64,000 bases of DNA from Paraphoma chrysanthemicola (Eukaryota; Ascomycota; Dothideomycetes; Pleosporales; Phaeosphaeriaceae). The stretch covers positions 2,604,001 to 2,668,000 of the forward strand of contig JAGMWG010000002.1 in NCBI GenBank assembly GCA_020744225.1, given 5' to 3'. Every line of letters starts with the position of its first letter. Within the stretch, counting starts at the first letter, position 1. The notes under the pieces are model-generated. The model made no database searches and was not told the DNA's origin. It saw only the letters and a program-made list of their open reading frames with translations. The position numbers and the translations under genes were made by a program. Positions 33,299 to 45,712 of the stretch are shown in pieces.

Positions 33299-34446
33299 AC
33301 GCAGTGTTGAATACGATGCGAGACTTTATTGTAGGAAGTATATTATTATGCATGCATGATAGACTACTACTCGTTCCTACCTGCAAAACAAATATCACGT
33401 TGGACGTCCTTGTGAAACCATGAAGTAATATACGACTGTACCCTGTTCGTTTAACCTGCCACCGCGGCACCTACAAGTATCTTGCACCCAGCATAGTTTC
33501 ATACCACAAACTACATACCCCCTGCCTTATTCTAGTCCATTCGATTCCTCGTACCTCGTACGTACATACTCTCTTCATCTACAATAAATCCCGAAGTTTC
33601 TCACGCTATTTCCAGGTCCCGCAGTACAGTCTATGTATACGCGAATACCTCTGTGCAAGTATATCGTACATGAAGGAACTACTTCTTTTTTTTTTTAGTC
33701 AAGTAGACAAGGGCTAAGAGAAGACGATAGGGGTAGGAAGGAAAGAAGGGGGTAAAGTAATTTTGACGCGTTGGATGCGGGATTGGGGATGAGGTACGGT
33801 AGTAGATGTTAGTAGATGATGAAGTGGGTAACAGGTTAGGAAAAGGGACATCACAGATCGGATGAATGGATAGTGCTTTGTTCGGGTGGTTTAGACGTGG
33901 ATATCTTACGAAGTAGGTAGGCAGAGTTAATTTTGTGACAAAAGTGAGAGTGGAAAGGACAGGAAAGGACAGGATGGGGTGAGATATATGTATATGTACG
34001 CAGAATCCCATAACTTTATGGTGTATGGCGCAGTATATGTACTTTTTAGCTAAAAAATATCTGATTCAAGATGCATTCATTCTATCTCGGGTTGGATGGA
34101 TGTGTTTAATTTCAATTGACATGTAGACGGATTTCGTCTCGTCTGACTATTACGTTCTCTTGCATAATATGTGGACAAGGACGATAGATACGCATCTCAT
34201 TACTTTTTCCCTCTCTACCCATCTCCAAACTATGCTACTAACACAAAAAGGACCCAACGGTATTATACTATACATACACATTCAAGAATCGAACTGAACC
34301 ATTTTTTCCCGCTGATCCTCCCAATTTCCATCCCTTTCGTGTGATTCACTTCTCTGCCTGTCTTTCCTTCGAGGAGACGATCCTATGCCATCTCACCACA
34401 CCTCATTCCCAATCCTGATCATAGTCTTCACACACAGCAGCCTAAA
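33299..34446. other. Intergenic between convergent IBTK-like gene and NUP98-96
   Basis: 1.15 kb of A/T-richer 3' sequence with poly-T (33686-33698) and GTA/TGTATA-rich stretches. No coding frame with family features is visible; it likely holds both 3' UTRs. Confidence 0.45.
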
Positions 34447-37400
34447 CTACCTGCCACTAGCCATCAAGCTCTGATAATACGTCGTGCTCAGCGCACATGA
34501 GTGCTTCAGTCGCACATCTTCTGTAAGCGGGAGACGCAAGATCGCTGCATGATTCTTCTGCTTCGATATGTTAGCTTCCAAATCCAAATTTCTGTCACAG
34601 CGAACAAAACATACCTGTGTCTTAGCAATCTGGCCCGCAACCGTGCCCGCGATTTCCATGAGCGCAACGCGTTCTTCCAATCCACATGACGCGAGACGAT
34701 CACGCGAGGCAATCTCAAGAGCGCGCTGCAGCTTGAGAAGGAGTTCTTGGATGCGCTCGTTGAGGTCCTCGTCGACGCGGTATGTCGATCGTTGGCCGGT
34801 GAGGTCGAGGAGCTCGATGTAGTCGAAGTAGATTTGACCACCTTGAGCCCAGCCTTGCACGGGTTCTTTCCGGCGTGTAAGCGCACGGGCTGAAGCGAAG
34901 GAAGCGCGATCGCTGGTCGGGCTGTTCGTTGGCGAGGGCAGGAAGCCGCCCATGAGCTCACGGAGCGGGTCGTAATCGCGCGAGATGATGGCGTCGGGGC
35001 CGACCTTGCGGCAGAGGACCTCGTGTGCCTCTTCAAGCTCGTCAGCTTTGATGAGGTGGGTAGCTTGTCGCAGAGCATCGCCATCGGTCTTAGCTTGCAG
35101 CGCTGCGGCGGCGTGAAGCCATGTAACAGGTACGGAAAGTTCCTGCCTAAGGTAGGTATAAGTTGCGTCATCTTCCTCCAGTGAGTACGTGCTGGAAAAT
35201 TGGTTGACCAGGCCCTTGATGTAGTGCTCGCGCATCGCCTGTGACGACAGATGGCAGTACACCCAAATAGCTGTTGTCCAGTGTTCCGGCGTGTGCAGCG
35301 AGGCCGCATATGTGAGGGTGAGCTTATCACCAAGCTCGACAAGCGGGCTCTCAGCTTGCGCATCCTGGTCACCACGTGACACAGTCGATGACATGAACGA
35401 GGACCGGTGTTCGCCACCCTCTTGACCGCGAACAGTAGGCATGCCCACCTGGCGCAGGTCGTCTTCGCTCTCATCCTCCAGCCGAGACTTGAACACTTGG
35501 AACAGCTGGAAGGCCAGACGCGCATTTAGAGGATGGCCAGACACATTCTCAGGTGCGAGGACGTCCTCAATGTTGGCGTCCAACTCTAGCTTTGATGCCG
35601 CGTAGAGTTTCAAGATACCCCAGAGCAAGTCTTCTCGGTCCTCGGCCTGGTTGTCGTTCCAGCCCATATCTACACCAGCCTCGATGAACCATGGCACAGG
35701 CTTAACGTCCTCAAAGCCCATATTGACAGCATCGGCGAATTGAGCGACAGCCAGCTCGATAGCCTCACCAGCCATGATGCCATACCAAAGCCGAAGACCG
35801 AAAGCTCGCCGCCAGTCTAGAGCGAATCGACTGGAGATGCCAAAGGTAGCGGCTTTGTTTTCCAGGCCGGAGCCGTTCTTGCCTTCGGACTGCGCGCAGT
35901 TGCCAGACAACAGCTCGTAAAGAGCCCGATGCGAATCCTGCATCTCTGACAGAACATCTAGTCGACGCCACTCTTCAATCTGTGTAACGAGGCTTTGGCG
36001 CATCGTATCATCGCCGCCAATCTGGGCAACCATGGTAGCTAACCGAAGGTCTAATCCACCGAGGAGTGAATGACAGGCGTCGGCGATGTTATTGCAGCTG
36101 AGGTGGGCAATGGCCTTTTCTTCCGCAGAACTGGCCTGTTGGGCGTGTTTCTGCGCATCATCCCACACGAGGGTCTTCCAGAAGTCTGAAAGCTGTTCCT
36201 TCATGTATAGCGAGGCATTCTGCTTGCCGACTTCGTCTGGAATGCGGTCTGGGTTGTCAAAGAGAAGTGACAGTAGCTGCCAGGCATGCTGTTCGTGCAC
36301 GCCAGCGGCTGTGTCAATTGCGACTGCTTTCGCCATGTCCGAAAACTCCATTCCAATAGGGTCGACGGAAAACTTTGCAAAAGGTACACCTTTGGAGTTG
36401 AAGATCTTGGTGTGCTGTTTCTGGAGGTTCAGGGTTTCGGGTACAGCCTACATCTGTTAGCTACGCCACACCAAGGCATTCCATCGAGCTTACGTCGTCA
36501 AATGAAGGCAGGCGTGTAAACCGAATGTCTTTCGTGGCACCAATGAGCGGCTCTTGAATTGTTGGGTAGATGCCACCTTCGAGGGTTGCTGCGCCTTTGC
36601 TGCCGTAGATGAGGACACCGGTTTCGCCGAAATGAGGTTTGCTGCAACTATGAAAGTCTTGGTCGGAGCCACTGAGCTGGTTGAGATCTTCTGCAGTTTT
36701 GGGTCGTTTCGAATAGGGTAACTAGAGACAAGAATTCAGCAATCTTGTCCCACATCAATTTGTGACTACATACATGGGCGGACACAATGTCTAGAGCGTC
36801 AATCTATGTAGGAGAACCGCGAAGGAAACCCGCCACAGATTGTGCCATACCCAAAAACGCGCTCAAAGGGAAAAGGGAAGTCAAACCTCGATGCCATGAC
36901 CCACACGCTTGGGGAATTTCTCCTTCTCCGTCTCACCAAATAGAGACTCCATCAAACCCATAGCGGTCGTGAGATTGCGACCACCCACCGACTGGGTCAG
37001 CTGCATACCATTACCATCTTGTTCCCGTAGGACATGGCCTTGGCTTTCGCGAAGCGCGTGTCGATCCTGCTTCTTGGGGCTAATTGTGCGCTGCAGTTGG
37101 TTTGCCCAATCATCATCAAACACATTCTGCTGAGCCTTCGAAGGCGTGCCAAGACCGGGCCTCAAGAGCTGGCTGGCTTTGAGGATGGACTTTGGCTTCA
37201 ACGAACCCTTGAAGTGGTCAAGGTCCTTAGCGGATGTTTGCTCCGTGGTCTGGAGTGGTGAAGATGCAGAATCCGCCATGTCCTGATCTTGTGCCAACCC
37301 CGATTCGCCTTCTTCGGAATAGTCAGTGTCGTGCTGACCATCAAGCGAACCCACGGAGCGCTGCCCTAAAAAAGACTCGCCGCGAGAGTTTGCCATGTCC

Positions 37401-40400
37401 TCGTCTTCCTCATAGGCCACTTCATCACCAAATCCACCAGGGACGGAGGCCCGTCCACGCATGCTCTTCTTGGTCTTGAAGTCGAATGTGTCATCGGGGC
37501 TGGACTGGGTGGGGCTTGCGAAAGACTCCTCTTGGGGCGTGCTGGTCATCTGGCTGGAACGGAGCTGGGCCTGTGCTGGTGTATCGGGAGCCGGACTCAG
37601 TTCGCTCGACTCATCATAGTCGTCATCGCTGTAGTCATCGTCGTTCAGGCCGTACGAAGAGAAGTGAGGCACAGTGAAGGTCCACTCTCCGTTGGCTTGG
37701 TTGTACTTGATGAACGTGGTACCACCGACGCGCTTCAGGCGCTCGAGATGCTTGACATCCTTCTTGCCAGCTCGGTTGCGCGGCCATGAGTTGCCAAGCG
37801 TGATTTCTGAGGGCTGATTCAGGGCAGTACCGAGTGGAGGCTTGGGTAGAGCGGAGCAGTTCGGTCCGTACACTGTCGCGTTGCGAGGGTTCAACTGCAC
37901 GATATCACCATACAGTGCGTCGAGATCCACGTTGGACAGATCCACAGGCTTGCCCATGTGGAATGTGATCTGGCCAATGTTGTGACGACCAACGATAAAG
38001 TTGGGTACGCTCTTGAGTTCCTGCTTGCTCATCTTCTTCAGCTGCTCCAAAGTGGGGCTAGACCAGTATGAGCCTGCTTTGGGCTCTGCGCCCGGCTGTA
38101 TATTGACAGATGATGAGGATTTGGGCGTAAGAACAGAGTCTTCAGCCACACGAGCAAGCTGGCTGCCGTTGACTTGCTCCATGGGAGGACGAGGAGTCTC
38201 ATTGCCGACATCGCCGTTGACTGTTCGTGGAGAGGCATCGTCTTCATCTCGGCGAACAACAAGAGCAGTCTCTCCGCTGCTTGCACCATTCAGACCGTCC
38301 GCCTCGCCGCCAGCAAAGCTCACACGCTTCTGCGGTGGGTCGTCGAATAGCGGAATGCGCGTGTTCAGTGATCGGTTGACGTTGAGCTTCTTCAAGCTGC
38401 CGTTGCCATACCCGCGGCCGCTCACAGAGAAAGCACCAGGTGAAAGGATACTGGTCTCAGGCGTGAAGCTGTTGCGGAGGTTGCTGGTAGACAGGCTCTT
38501 GCCCAGAGATCGAGATATACTGCTACCGCCAGCGAATAGGCTGCCACCGAGACCAGGGCTGGCCTGGCTTGACGCGCTGTTTGGTGTGCCGTAAGTTGAA
38601 TATGTGAACCCGTAACCACCCACGCGCTTGTTCTGTGGGGTGAGCAATCGCGTTGACGCTGATGGGTTAAGCTTAGACTGGGGAAGGATAGCGCTCTTCT
38701 TGTTCTTCTGGCTGCTCGAGAGGGGTGTAGCCAGGGGACCAGGGCTTTGAGTTGGGGTAGCAAGCCCGGCGAACAGGGCATCGTTGCCATACGGATTGGT
38801 CGCCATGGAAGTGTTCAGCAGTGAGCTACCTGAAGCACCAAAGAGGCTGTTGTTGGGTTGTTGATTCTGTTGTTGGTTGTTCTGGCTCGAGAAGAGAGAA
38901 CCACCCAAGGTAGACTGGTTGTTGTTCTGTCCAGCACCACCGAAGAGGGAACCTCCAGTGTTACTCTGTGTAGAGCCGCCGAACAGTCCTCCAGGCTTCT
39001 GCTGATTGTTCTGTCCACCAAATAGACCTCCTCCGTTGTTCTGCTGGTTGTTTTGGGTACCTAGATTGCCAAAGAGACCTCCGGAAGTGGTACCTGTGTT
39101 GGCGGTACTACCGCCGAAAAGACCACCTCCAGTGGTTGCAGGCTTTGGTCCGAAGAGGCCACCGCTCTGCTGATTGTTCGCAGTGGAACCACCGAAAAGG
39201 CCGCCAGACTGTTGAGTGGTGTTGTTTTGCTGACCAAACAATCCGCCGCCAGTTGTTGCAGTGCTTGCACCTCCGAAGAGTCCGCCAGGTTTCTGCTGGT
39301 TCTGCTGGTTGTTTTGGCTGAATCCACCAAAGAGACCCCCTGAAGCAGGTTGGGCCTGTGTTTGAGTCTGATTGTTCTGACCGAAGGCGCCGCCGGTGTT
39401 TCCGAACAATCCGCCCCCACTACCCGTCGTTGCTGTACCCGCGCCAAAGCCGGGCGTGGCCGTCGACGTGTTGTTCTGTCCAAACAGACCGCCTCCAGTG
39501 TTCGACTGGCCGAATGTGCTGCCGGTGTTGGTGGCACCGCCTCCGAATGGTGTTGCAGTGGTTGTAGACGATCCGAAGAGACCGGCGGGCTTCGGCTGAT
39601 TTCCCGCGTTGCCAAACAGACCTCCACCACCGGTAGTTGAGGATCCAAATCCACCTCCGCTTCCAAAGCCACCCGTGGTTCCGGTGTTAGCTGCGCCGCC
39701 GCCAAAGAGGCCACCAGTCGTGCCAGTAGCGGGTGTGGTAGTTGATGAGCCGAACAGACCTCCTGTCGCAGGTTTGTTCTGGCCGAAAAGACCTCCACTA
39801 GTGGTATTCGCATTGCTGCCGAATCCAGTGCCAGCGCTTTGACCAAATGCGGAACCTGTATTGGTGGCGGCACCACCTCCGAAGAGGCCGCCTCCAGTAT
39901 TCGTGTTCGAGCCAAAGGCAGACGTCGTGTTCGTGGTATTGTTGCTACCGAAGCCTCCAAAACCAGTGCTCTGACCGAACGCGCCGGCCTGTCCATTCTG
40001 GTTGCCATAACGTCGGCCTTGGTTGTAGTCGGCTACACGCAACTCCTCCAAAGAATAGTTTTGGTATGGCGACTGGAAGGTGATGGTCTGGTACTGCTGA
40101 GTCGCGTTTCCGGTTGTGCCATCCTTCTCGCTGACGGCCTGGAAGGGCGTGCTCGCGGTACCGTTGTTGGGCTGGTTGGCGTTGGCGTTTGCGCCAAAGC
40201 CGCCGGTGTTCGCACCAAATCCTGTCGTTGCAGTGTTGTTATTTGCTGCCGCGCCGAAGCCTCCAGCAGTGTTACCGCCGCCGCCGCCGAACAAGCCTCC
40301 ACCTGTTGAAGCGCCAAAGCCGGTTTTGTTCTGACCACCAAAAAGACTTCCACCAGTGTTGTTACTTGCGCCAAAAGCTGGGGTGGAGGTGGTGTTGTTA

Positions 40401-41037
40401 TTGTTCGTCGAGCCAAAGCCACCGAAGGTCGACCCTGAAGAGGCACCGCCAAACAGACCGCCTCCTGTCGTAGAGCTTCCGAAAGGCTTTGAGCCAAAGG
40501 CGCCTGTAGTGTTTGTGTTCGAGCCAAAGCCGCCTAGGAAAAATGTTAGTAGCCACTCAAATTAGTCTGTAGACTGTAGCGCTGATGATTCTCTTTGCGA
40601 GAGTCGTGGACGTCGTGCAAGTAGTCGCGGGCTGGCGGTGCGCAGCTGAAGTCCTAACGATAGCACAAAGCGACGCGCAAAATCGACGTGACCGACGTAC
40701 CTCCGCCGCCAAACGGCGAGCTCGTGTTGGTATTGCCACCGAACAGAGAACCGCCAGTATTGTTGTTCGAGCCGAATATGCTTGTGCCCGTGTTCGCGCT
40801 GGAGCCGAAGCCTGTCGTTGCGGCAAATTAGACACGGTCGAGGAACCGGCGGCGCAAGGTGAACAAATCGCATCGAGGACGGTCGCGCGCAGACGGTGTC
40901 CAGAATCAAAAGCAGAATTCGCACTTACCACCTGTATTGTTGTTGTTGGTATTGTTATTCGCGCCAAATCCACCAAAGCCGGTAGACTGGTTATTGTTGT
41001 TGGAGCCAAAGCCCCCGAATCCGCCACCGAAAGACAT
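34447..41037 (-). CDS. Nucleoporin NUP98-NUP96 (Nup145) self-cleaving precursor
   Basis: Precursor of two nuclear pore proteins. Seven exons inferred in phase: complement(join(34447..34557,34615..36447,36494..36721,36774..36803,36887..40533,40701..40811,40929..41037)), 2022 residues. The N-terminus (MSFGGGFGGFGSNNNN) opens FG/GLFG repeats with a GLEBS-type Gle2/Rae1-binding segment near residues 200-245 (YQTITFQSPYQNYSLEELR, then ADYNQGRRYG). The autoproteolytic domain (SYWSSPTLEQLKKMS, PNFIVGRHNIGQI, WTFTVPHFSSYGLND) ends with the H-F/S site; cleavage after Phe1031 would give about 1031-residue Nup98 and 991-residue Nup96. Nup96 then has KRVGHGIE, the microexon IDALDIVSAH, PHFGETGVLIYG, and the alpha-solenoid of the Y-complex. 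Introns include an in-frame 57-nt one (34558-34614: GTATGT, CTAAC, CAG). The donor GTTTGA at 36886 is weak, so that junction is the least certain. Confidence 0.9.
36774..36803 (-). other. 30-nt microexon of NUP98-96
   Basis: The exon codes IDALDIVSAH. It is flanked by acceptor CTACATAG and donor GTATGT and is phase 0 on both sides. It fills a 165-nt gap between KRVGHGIE and LPYSKRPKTAEDL. Confidence 0.65.
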
Positions 41038-42256
41038 TTTGCTGTCTATCCGGGGAGTGTGCGCGTGTCGCTGGTGTGTTGACTAGCAATGCGCAGAGAA
41101 ATGTCGCGTCGGGCGCGGGAGTTGATGGCGCTGGGTTGCGGATGGAGTGAGGTGAACGAGGCAGGCGACGCTGAAGAGGTCGCGGAAAACGCGCCAAGGA
41201 ATCGAGCAATCGTGGGGCGCTTGCTGAGCAGGCGAAGTGAAAGCGAATGAGTGAAAGTAGCTCAGGAAGCGAGCAGATTAAGTAGTAGAATGGCCGTCAT
41301 GAAAGAAGGAGCGGCGGCAGCGTGGTGGCATAAGAAGCGCAGTGAGGAGACGTGCAGTCGAGGTTACGGGGCACTTTAGCTGGGCGGTCCGAGCTGCACG
41401 TGACCCAAAGTACGGCAAATCCTCCTTGATTGAGCGCACTCACCAGCGCATGTACCAGCGATGACAAAGCGACGGGGCATTTGGCGAATGAAATGGCACG
41501 TAAAGCAGGCGCGAGATGTGCTCGCAGCTGCCTGCATGTATTTCTACAGTTACCTACTGCTGCCTGAGGAAAATGAGCACTGCTGCGCCCCCAAAATCGC
41601 CATGACGCACAGAACTTGAAACACTTCGGACTGTTCAGACTGGTCTAGCCCAAGATAGTCACTTTTCTTACTCTGAGAAGGTCAAGTTTAAGCGGTTATC
41701 ATCGTCCTGAGGTGCATGCAAGACCATGGCTGGCTGTGTTCCACGTCTTGCTACCGCAGCAGCCCATTCAGGCCGCTCGATTTCCGTCTGCTGCGCTGCT
41801 GTGCAGCTTTGGCCACTTCGTCTTACCTTCCTGCATCTCGGACAATTTTCGAGCGAGCAATTCCGCAATAGAGGGGCACCATCTGTAGGTGTGCAGGTGA
41901 CCTGATAGCAGCCCTGCAAACAACCCCTGCCGGATCAAGCCTCGGCCGGGTGGGTCTTTCCAAAGGTTCGCGCTAGCGTTCACGCGACCGCGTCGACCTT
42001 AGAAACATGCATAACTGAACATCACCAAACAAAGAAACAACCGCAACGAATCGTCGCATTGTCTTAGGCACATCTTCACACGTGCTTGCATACGAACAGA
42101 ACCAGAAAACGCCACAAATCTCACGTTGGGCTAGTCGACGACTGTTACCACAACCCTCACCGCATTCGCGCGAAACCACAACACAACCCGCCGTCGCTCA
42201 CATAAACTCCACCACGCACAAAAGTACCAACCAGTACCTCCCACCCCAAATAATAC
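41038..42256. promoter_or_regulatory. Divergent intergenic region between NUP98-96 and centrin
   Basis: 1.2 kb between two divergent starts. No gene is recognised. The 150 bp before the centrin start are C/A-rich and purine-poor on the plus strand. A gene-free promoter/UTR region is the simplest reading. Confidence 0.4.
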
Positions 42257-42976
42257 ATGGCAACATCAACCTCCCAACCCCCCATCGGCCAACGCTACGG
42301 CCTCGGCCGCCCCGCGCCCTCAACATCCACCCACCAGCAACCACAAAACCCGCCAACATTCCCCAGCACCAAAGCCGCACAACGCCTCGAATCCGAACGC
42401 CTGGAATCTGCGCGCCTCGCACGCACAGCCATGGACACTGCTCTATCCCAATTGTCCGAAGAACAGCGCGAAGAAATCGGCGAAGCGTTTAATTTGTTCG
42501 ATTTGGATAAAGACGGGTACATTGATTACCATGAACTCAAAGTCGCGATGAAAGCACTGGGTTTCGATGAGAGTAAACAGGAGATTCTGGGCGTGTTGGC
42601 CGAGTACGGCGTCATGGCGCCTGGAGGTGGGAAAGGCGCTGCTGCTGCGCGCGGTGGTGCACAATCGCAAGGCCAAACACAAGGACAAGGAGGATATGCT
42701 GCGCCGCCGCGACGAGTGTTATCGTTCCAGTCTTTTCAGACGCTTATGGCGCAGCGGATTCTGAATCGCGATCCAGAAGTCGAGATTCAGCGCGCGTTTG
42801 ATTTGTTCGATGAGGGTGGGAAGGGGCGGATTACATTGCAGGATTTGACGCGCGTGGCTAGAGAGTTGGGGGAGGGGTTGAGTCACGATGAGCTTGTGGC
42901 TATGATTGAGGAGTTTGATATGGATGGGGATAATGCAATTAGTCGGGAGGAGTTTGTGAGTATATGTTTGGGTTGA
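42257..42976 (+). CDS. CDC31: Centrin / Cdc31 EF-hand protein
   Basis: Calcium-binding EF-hand protein of spindle pole bodies, also found in TREX-2 mRNA export and NER complexes (the XPC/Rad4 partner in other eukaryotes). Single exon, 239 residues, longer than usual centrins (about 170). After a disordered 50-residue leader come [14 protein letters not shown] and EF1 [12 protein letters not shown] with MKALGF, a strong centrin signature. The second EF-hand is split by a Gly/Ala/Gln-rich insertion ([18 protein letters not shown]...), then FQTLMAQRI. The third is degenerate ([12 protein letters not shown]); the fourth is intact ([12 protein letters not shown]). The C-terminus FVSICLG is short. 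The extended leader and insertion are the odd points. Confidence 0.87.
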   Translation: MATSTSQPPIGQRYGLGRPAPSTSTHQQPQNPPTFPSTKAAQRLESERLESARLARTAMDTALSQLSEEQREEIGEAFNLFDLDKDGYIDYHELKVAMKALGFDESKQEILGVLAEYGVMAPGGGKGAAAARGGAQSQGQTQGQGGYAAPPRRVLSFQSFQTLMAQRILNRDPEVEIQRAFDLFDEGGKGRITLQDLTRVARELGEGLSHDELVAMIEEFDMDGDNAISREEFVSICLG

Positions 42977-43202
42977 GGAGAGAAGATAATACTGGTGCTG
43001 CGCATTGGAGTACATGGAAAGGATGCGAGGCGTTTTGGCGCATGGTACGCGATTCATGAATAGGATACCAGTTCTTTTGCAGATTGAATCAAGTCAAAGT
43101 TGGTGCTTTGTGTGCCCTGAAAGACTATATACAGCTCCGCACTACGCACACGCTCAAACAATTGAAAAATGCATCATACAAACCACATCCGCCTCTACAC
43201 AT

Positions 43203-44827
43203 CTACTGACCAGGGCTGATCAACTTGCCCTGCTTCTGCGCATCGTGTGCCCAGCCACCAGCAAGTGCCTGTCCACCGTTCTGCTCCGCATAGCCCTTTA
43301 TCCTGGCCTCCAGCTCTGGCCTGAAGTGCCTGATGAGACCCTGTAGCGGCCATGCAAACGCCTCGCCCAGAGCGCAGATGGTGTGTCCCTCAACCTGCTT
43401 GGTCAATTCCTGCAACATGTCGATCTCGCGCTCCCTCGCCTGGCCCTTGTAGAAGCGGTCCATGATCTGATGTGTCCACTTGCTGCCCTCACGGCATGGT
43501 GTGCACTGGCCGCAGGACTCGTGGTGGTAGAATTTTGCAAGGCGGGTGATGGCGCGGACTACGTCGGTCGACTTGTCCATGACGATGACGGCGGCGGTAC
43601 CGAAACCGGACTGCGAGTCCTTGAGGGCGTCAAAGTCCATGAGTTGGTCGTCGCAGACGTGCTTGGGGAGGATGGGTGTTGATGAGCCACCAGGGATGAC
43701 GGCCTTGAGGTTGTCCCAACCACCGATGACGCCGCCGCAGTGCTTGTCGATCAGCTCGCGGAGAGGGATGGACATCTCCTCCTCGACGGTGCAGGGGTTG
43801 TTGACATGGCCTGAGATGGCAAAGAGCTTGGTTCCCTGATTGCGCTCGCGACCGAAGCCGGCAAACCAGCTACCGCCACGACGCAAGATGGTGGGCGCAA
43901 CAGCGATGGTCTCGACGTTGGCGACAGTCGAAGGGCATCCGAACAGGCCGACGGCGGCAGGGAACGGAGGCTTCAAGCGCGGCTTGCCAGGCTTGCCCTC
44001 CAATGATTCGATGAGTGAGGTCTCCTCACCGCAGACGTAGGCGCCCATGCCTCGGTGGACGTAGACGTCAAAGTCGTAGCCGGATCCGCATGCGTTCTTG
44101 CCGATGAAGCCGGCCTTGTATGCCTCCTGGATCGCGCGCTCGAGCACGGTCGCCTCGTGGTAGAATTCTCCTCGGATGTAGATGTAGGCCGCGGTAGCGT
44201 TCATGGCACGTCCAGCAACGAGGCAGCCCTCGATGAGCTTGTGTGGGTCCTTGCGCATAATCTCGCGGTCCTTGCAGGTTCCGGGCTCGCCCTCATCGGC
44301 GTTGACGACGAGGTAGCGGGGCTTGGAGTCCTTTTCCCAGTCTTTGAAGTTCATGAATGACTGCATAGTGTTAGTAACGCCCACGTCGTGTCAATTGCTC
44401 TTTGTGGTGCATACCCATTTCAAGCCTGAGGGGAAACCGGCACCGCCTCGGCCACGCAGACCAGACGCCTTGATCTCCGAGATGATCTATACAGGTCAGT
44501 CCTAGTTCTCAAGACCTATCCAGAGGTACACACCCAGTCATGGCCCTTGAGCAGAATCTCCTTCGTCTTGTGCCAGTCGCCATATTTCATGGCACTCTTC
44601 AAGTCTGCGCCATGGTGTCCGTACAGGTTCTGGAAGATGCGGTCCTGGTCCTTGAGCCCGCCATATGTCCTGACTGGCGGCGCATCGTTCACTGTGGCCA
44701 ATGTGCGCTTCTGTGTCCGCGACGGGGCAGCGGCGGTCGATAGGCGAGTTGCAGCGGTGGCCGCGGGCAGGGCGCGGTGGGCGGCCACGCTGAGCGTCGA
44801 CGGAGCGGGGGCGTGTCGTGCGAGCAT
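43203..44827 (-). CDS. NADH:ubiquinone oxidoreductase 51-kDa subunit (NDUFV1/NUO51), mitochondrial
   Basis: The FMN and NADH-binding subunit of respiratory complex I, carrying Fe-S cluster N3. Three exons, complement(join(43203..44360,44415..44486,44534..44827)), 507 residues, all phase 0; introns 54 and 47 nt. The first exon has a mitochondrial presequence ([20 protein letters not shown]) and the mature start [16 protein letters not shown]. Exon 2 holds the FMN/NADH-binding [16 protein letters not shown]. Exon 3 has [35 protein letters not shown], and the 4Fe-4S ligands CGQCTPC (Cys405, 408, 411) and Cys451 in [13 protein letters not shown]. All expected ligands are present. It converges on centrin with 226 bp between stops. 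Confidence 0.95.
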
Positions 44828-45195
44828 TGTGGGTGCTGTGTGGTTGCGGACGGTCGCAATTGATGCTCGTGCTGCCGGCGAGCGGGCGTTGTCGTGGTGA
44901 GAGGTGGCGGTCGTGAGGGTTGCGATGCTGCCGAATCATTGATGACCGAGCTTTTGAAATGGTCCGATATGATTGGCCCATCGACATCGTTGACATCAAG
45001 TCTGTTTTGGACCGAGACGCCGCACGAGAACTCCGTCACCAACGGCGATGACCATCGGCAAGCGACCTAAGAGTCTGAAAATACAGTTTCGATGCGCACA
45101 AAAACATCTTTCCGGTCTCTGCATAATGCGATGCAGATTTGCGACATGTCCCGAACCGTAGTTGCATGTTCCGCAAAGGTTCAATTTTGAACCTG

Positions 45196-45209
45196 AACCC
45201 TAACCCTAG
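45196..45209. promoter_or_regulatory. Telo-box-like AACCCTAACCCTAG element
   Basis: Two units of the telomere-type CCCTAA repeat in the region between the divergent complex I gene and the next gene. Telo-box motifs occur in promoters of growth-related genes in fungi and plants. A role here is inference, and chance or an interstitial telomere scar is equally possible. Confidence 0.45.
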
Positions 45210-45712
45210 TTTGGCATGCTACCTATACTTGCTCATCGCTTCCGGAGTAGACTCAAAGATTGTAAGCTGATGGGCACAACGTGCATCACAATTGATATTG
45301 CTTTCCAAGCACAGATGCGAAGCTCTTCAAGTCTCCTGAAGCTTGCTTCTAAGGTTGATGTCTTGCTTGTTGGCTTTTGTCTGTATTGTGCTGTACTGCT
45401 CAATGTGTATAGATGCGCCTGCTAGCAATTGGATTGCCCTCACCCTTTCACCATCTCAAAGGAGCCGACGTGGCCTAGCTTACCAGTATCACTTTCGTTT
45501 GCCTTTTACTTACATCTCGCTTCCCATATTTCACTGTCGGCAGCCTTCTTCCGTCCTCGGTAAGCTACCTTCCTACGCTCTTCGAAGAAGACACCTTCAC
45601 TTGACGCCATTATCCAGGACCTCATCTGAAACACCTTGCGCATACAGGCCCCTTTCCGTTCGCAAAGATCATCTGGACATCCAATTTTTGTCAATCTTAC
45701 GAAACCACAAGA

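Noticed and set aside
38001..40309. Several plus-strand ORFs of 60-200 codons, rich in Pro, Cys or Ala
   Set aside because: All are antisense shadows of the FG-repeat region of NUP98, where biased codons suppress stops.
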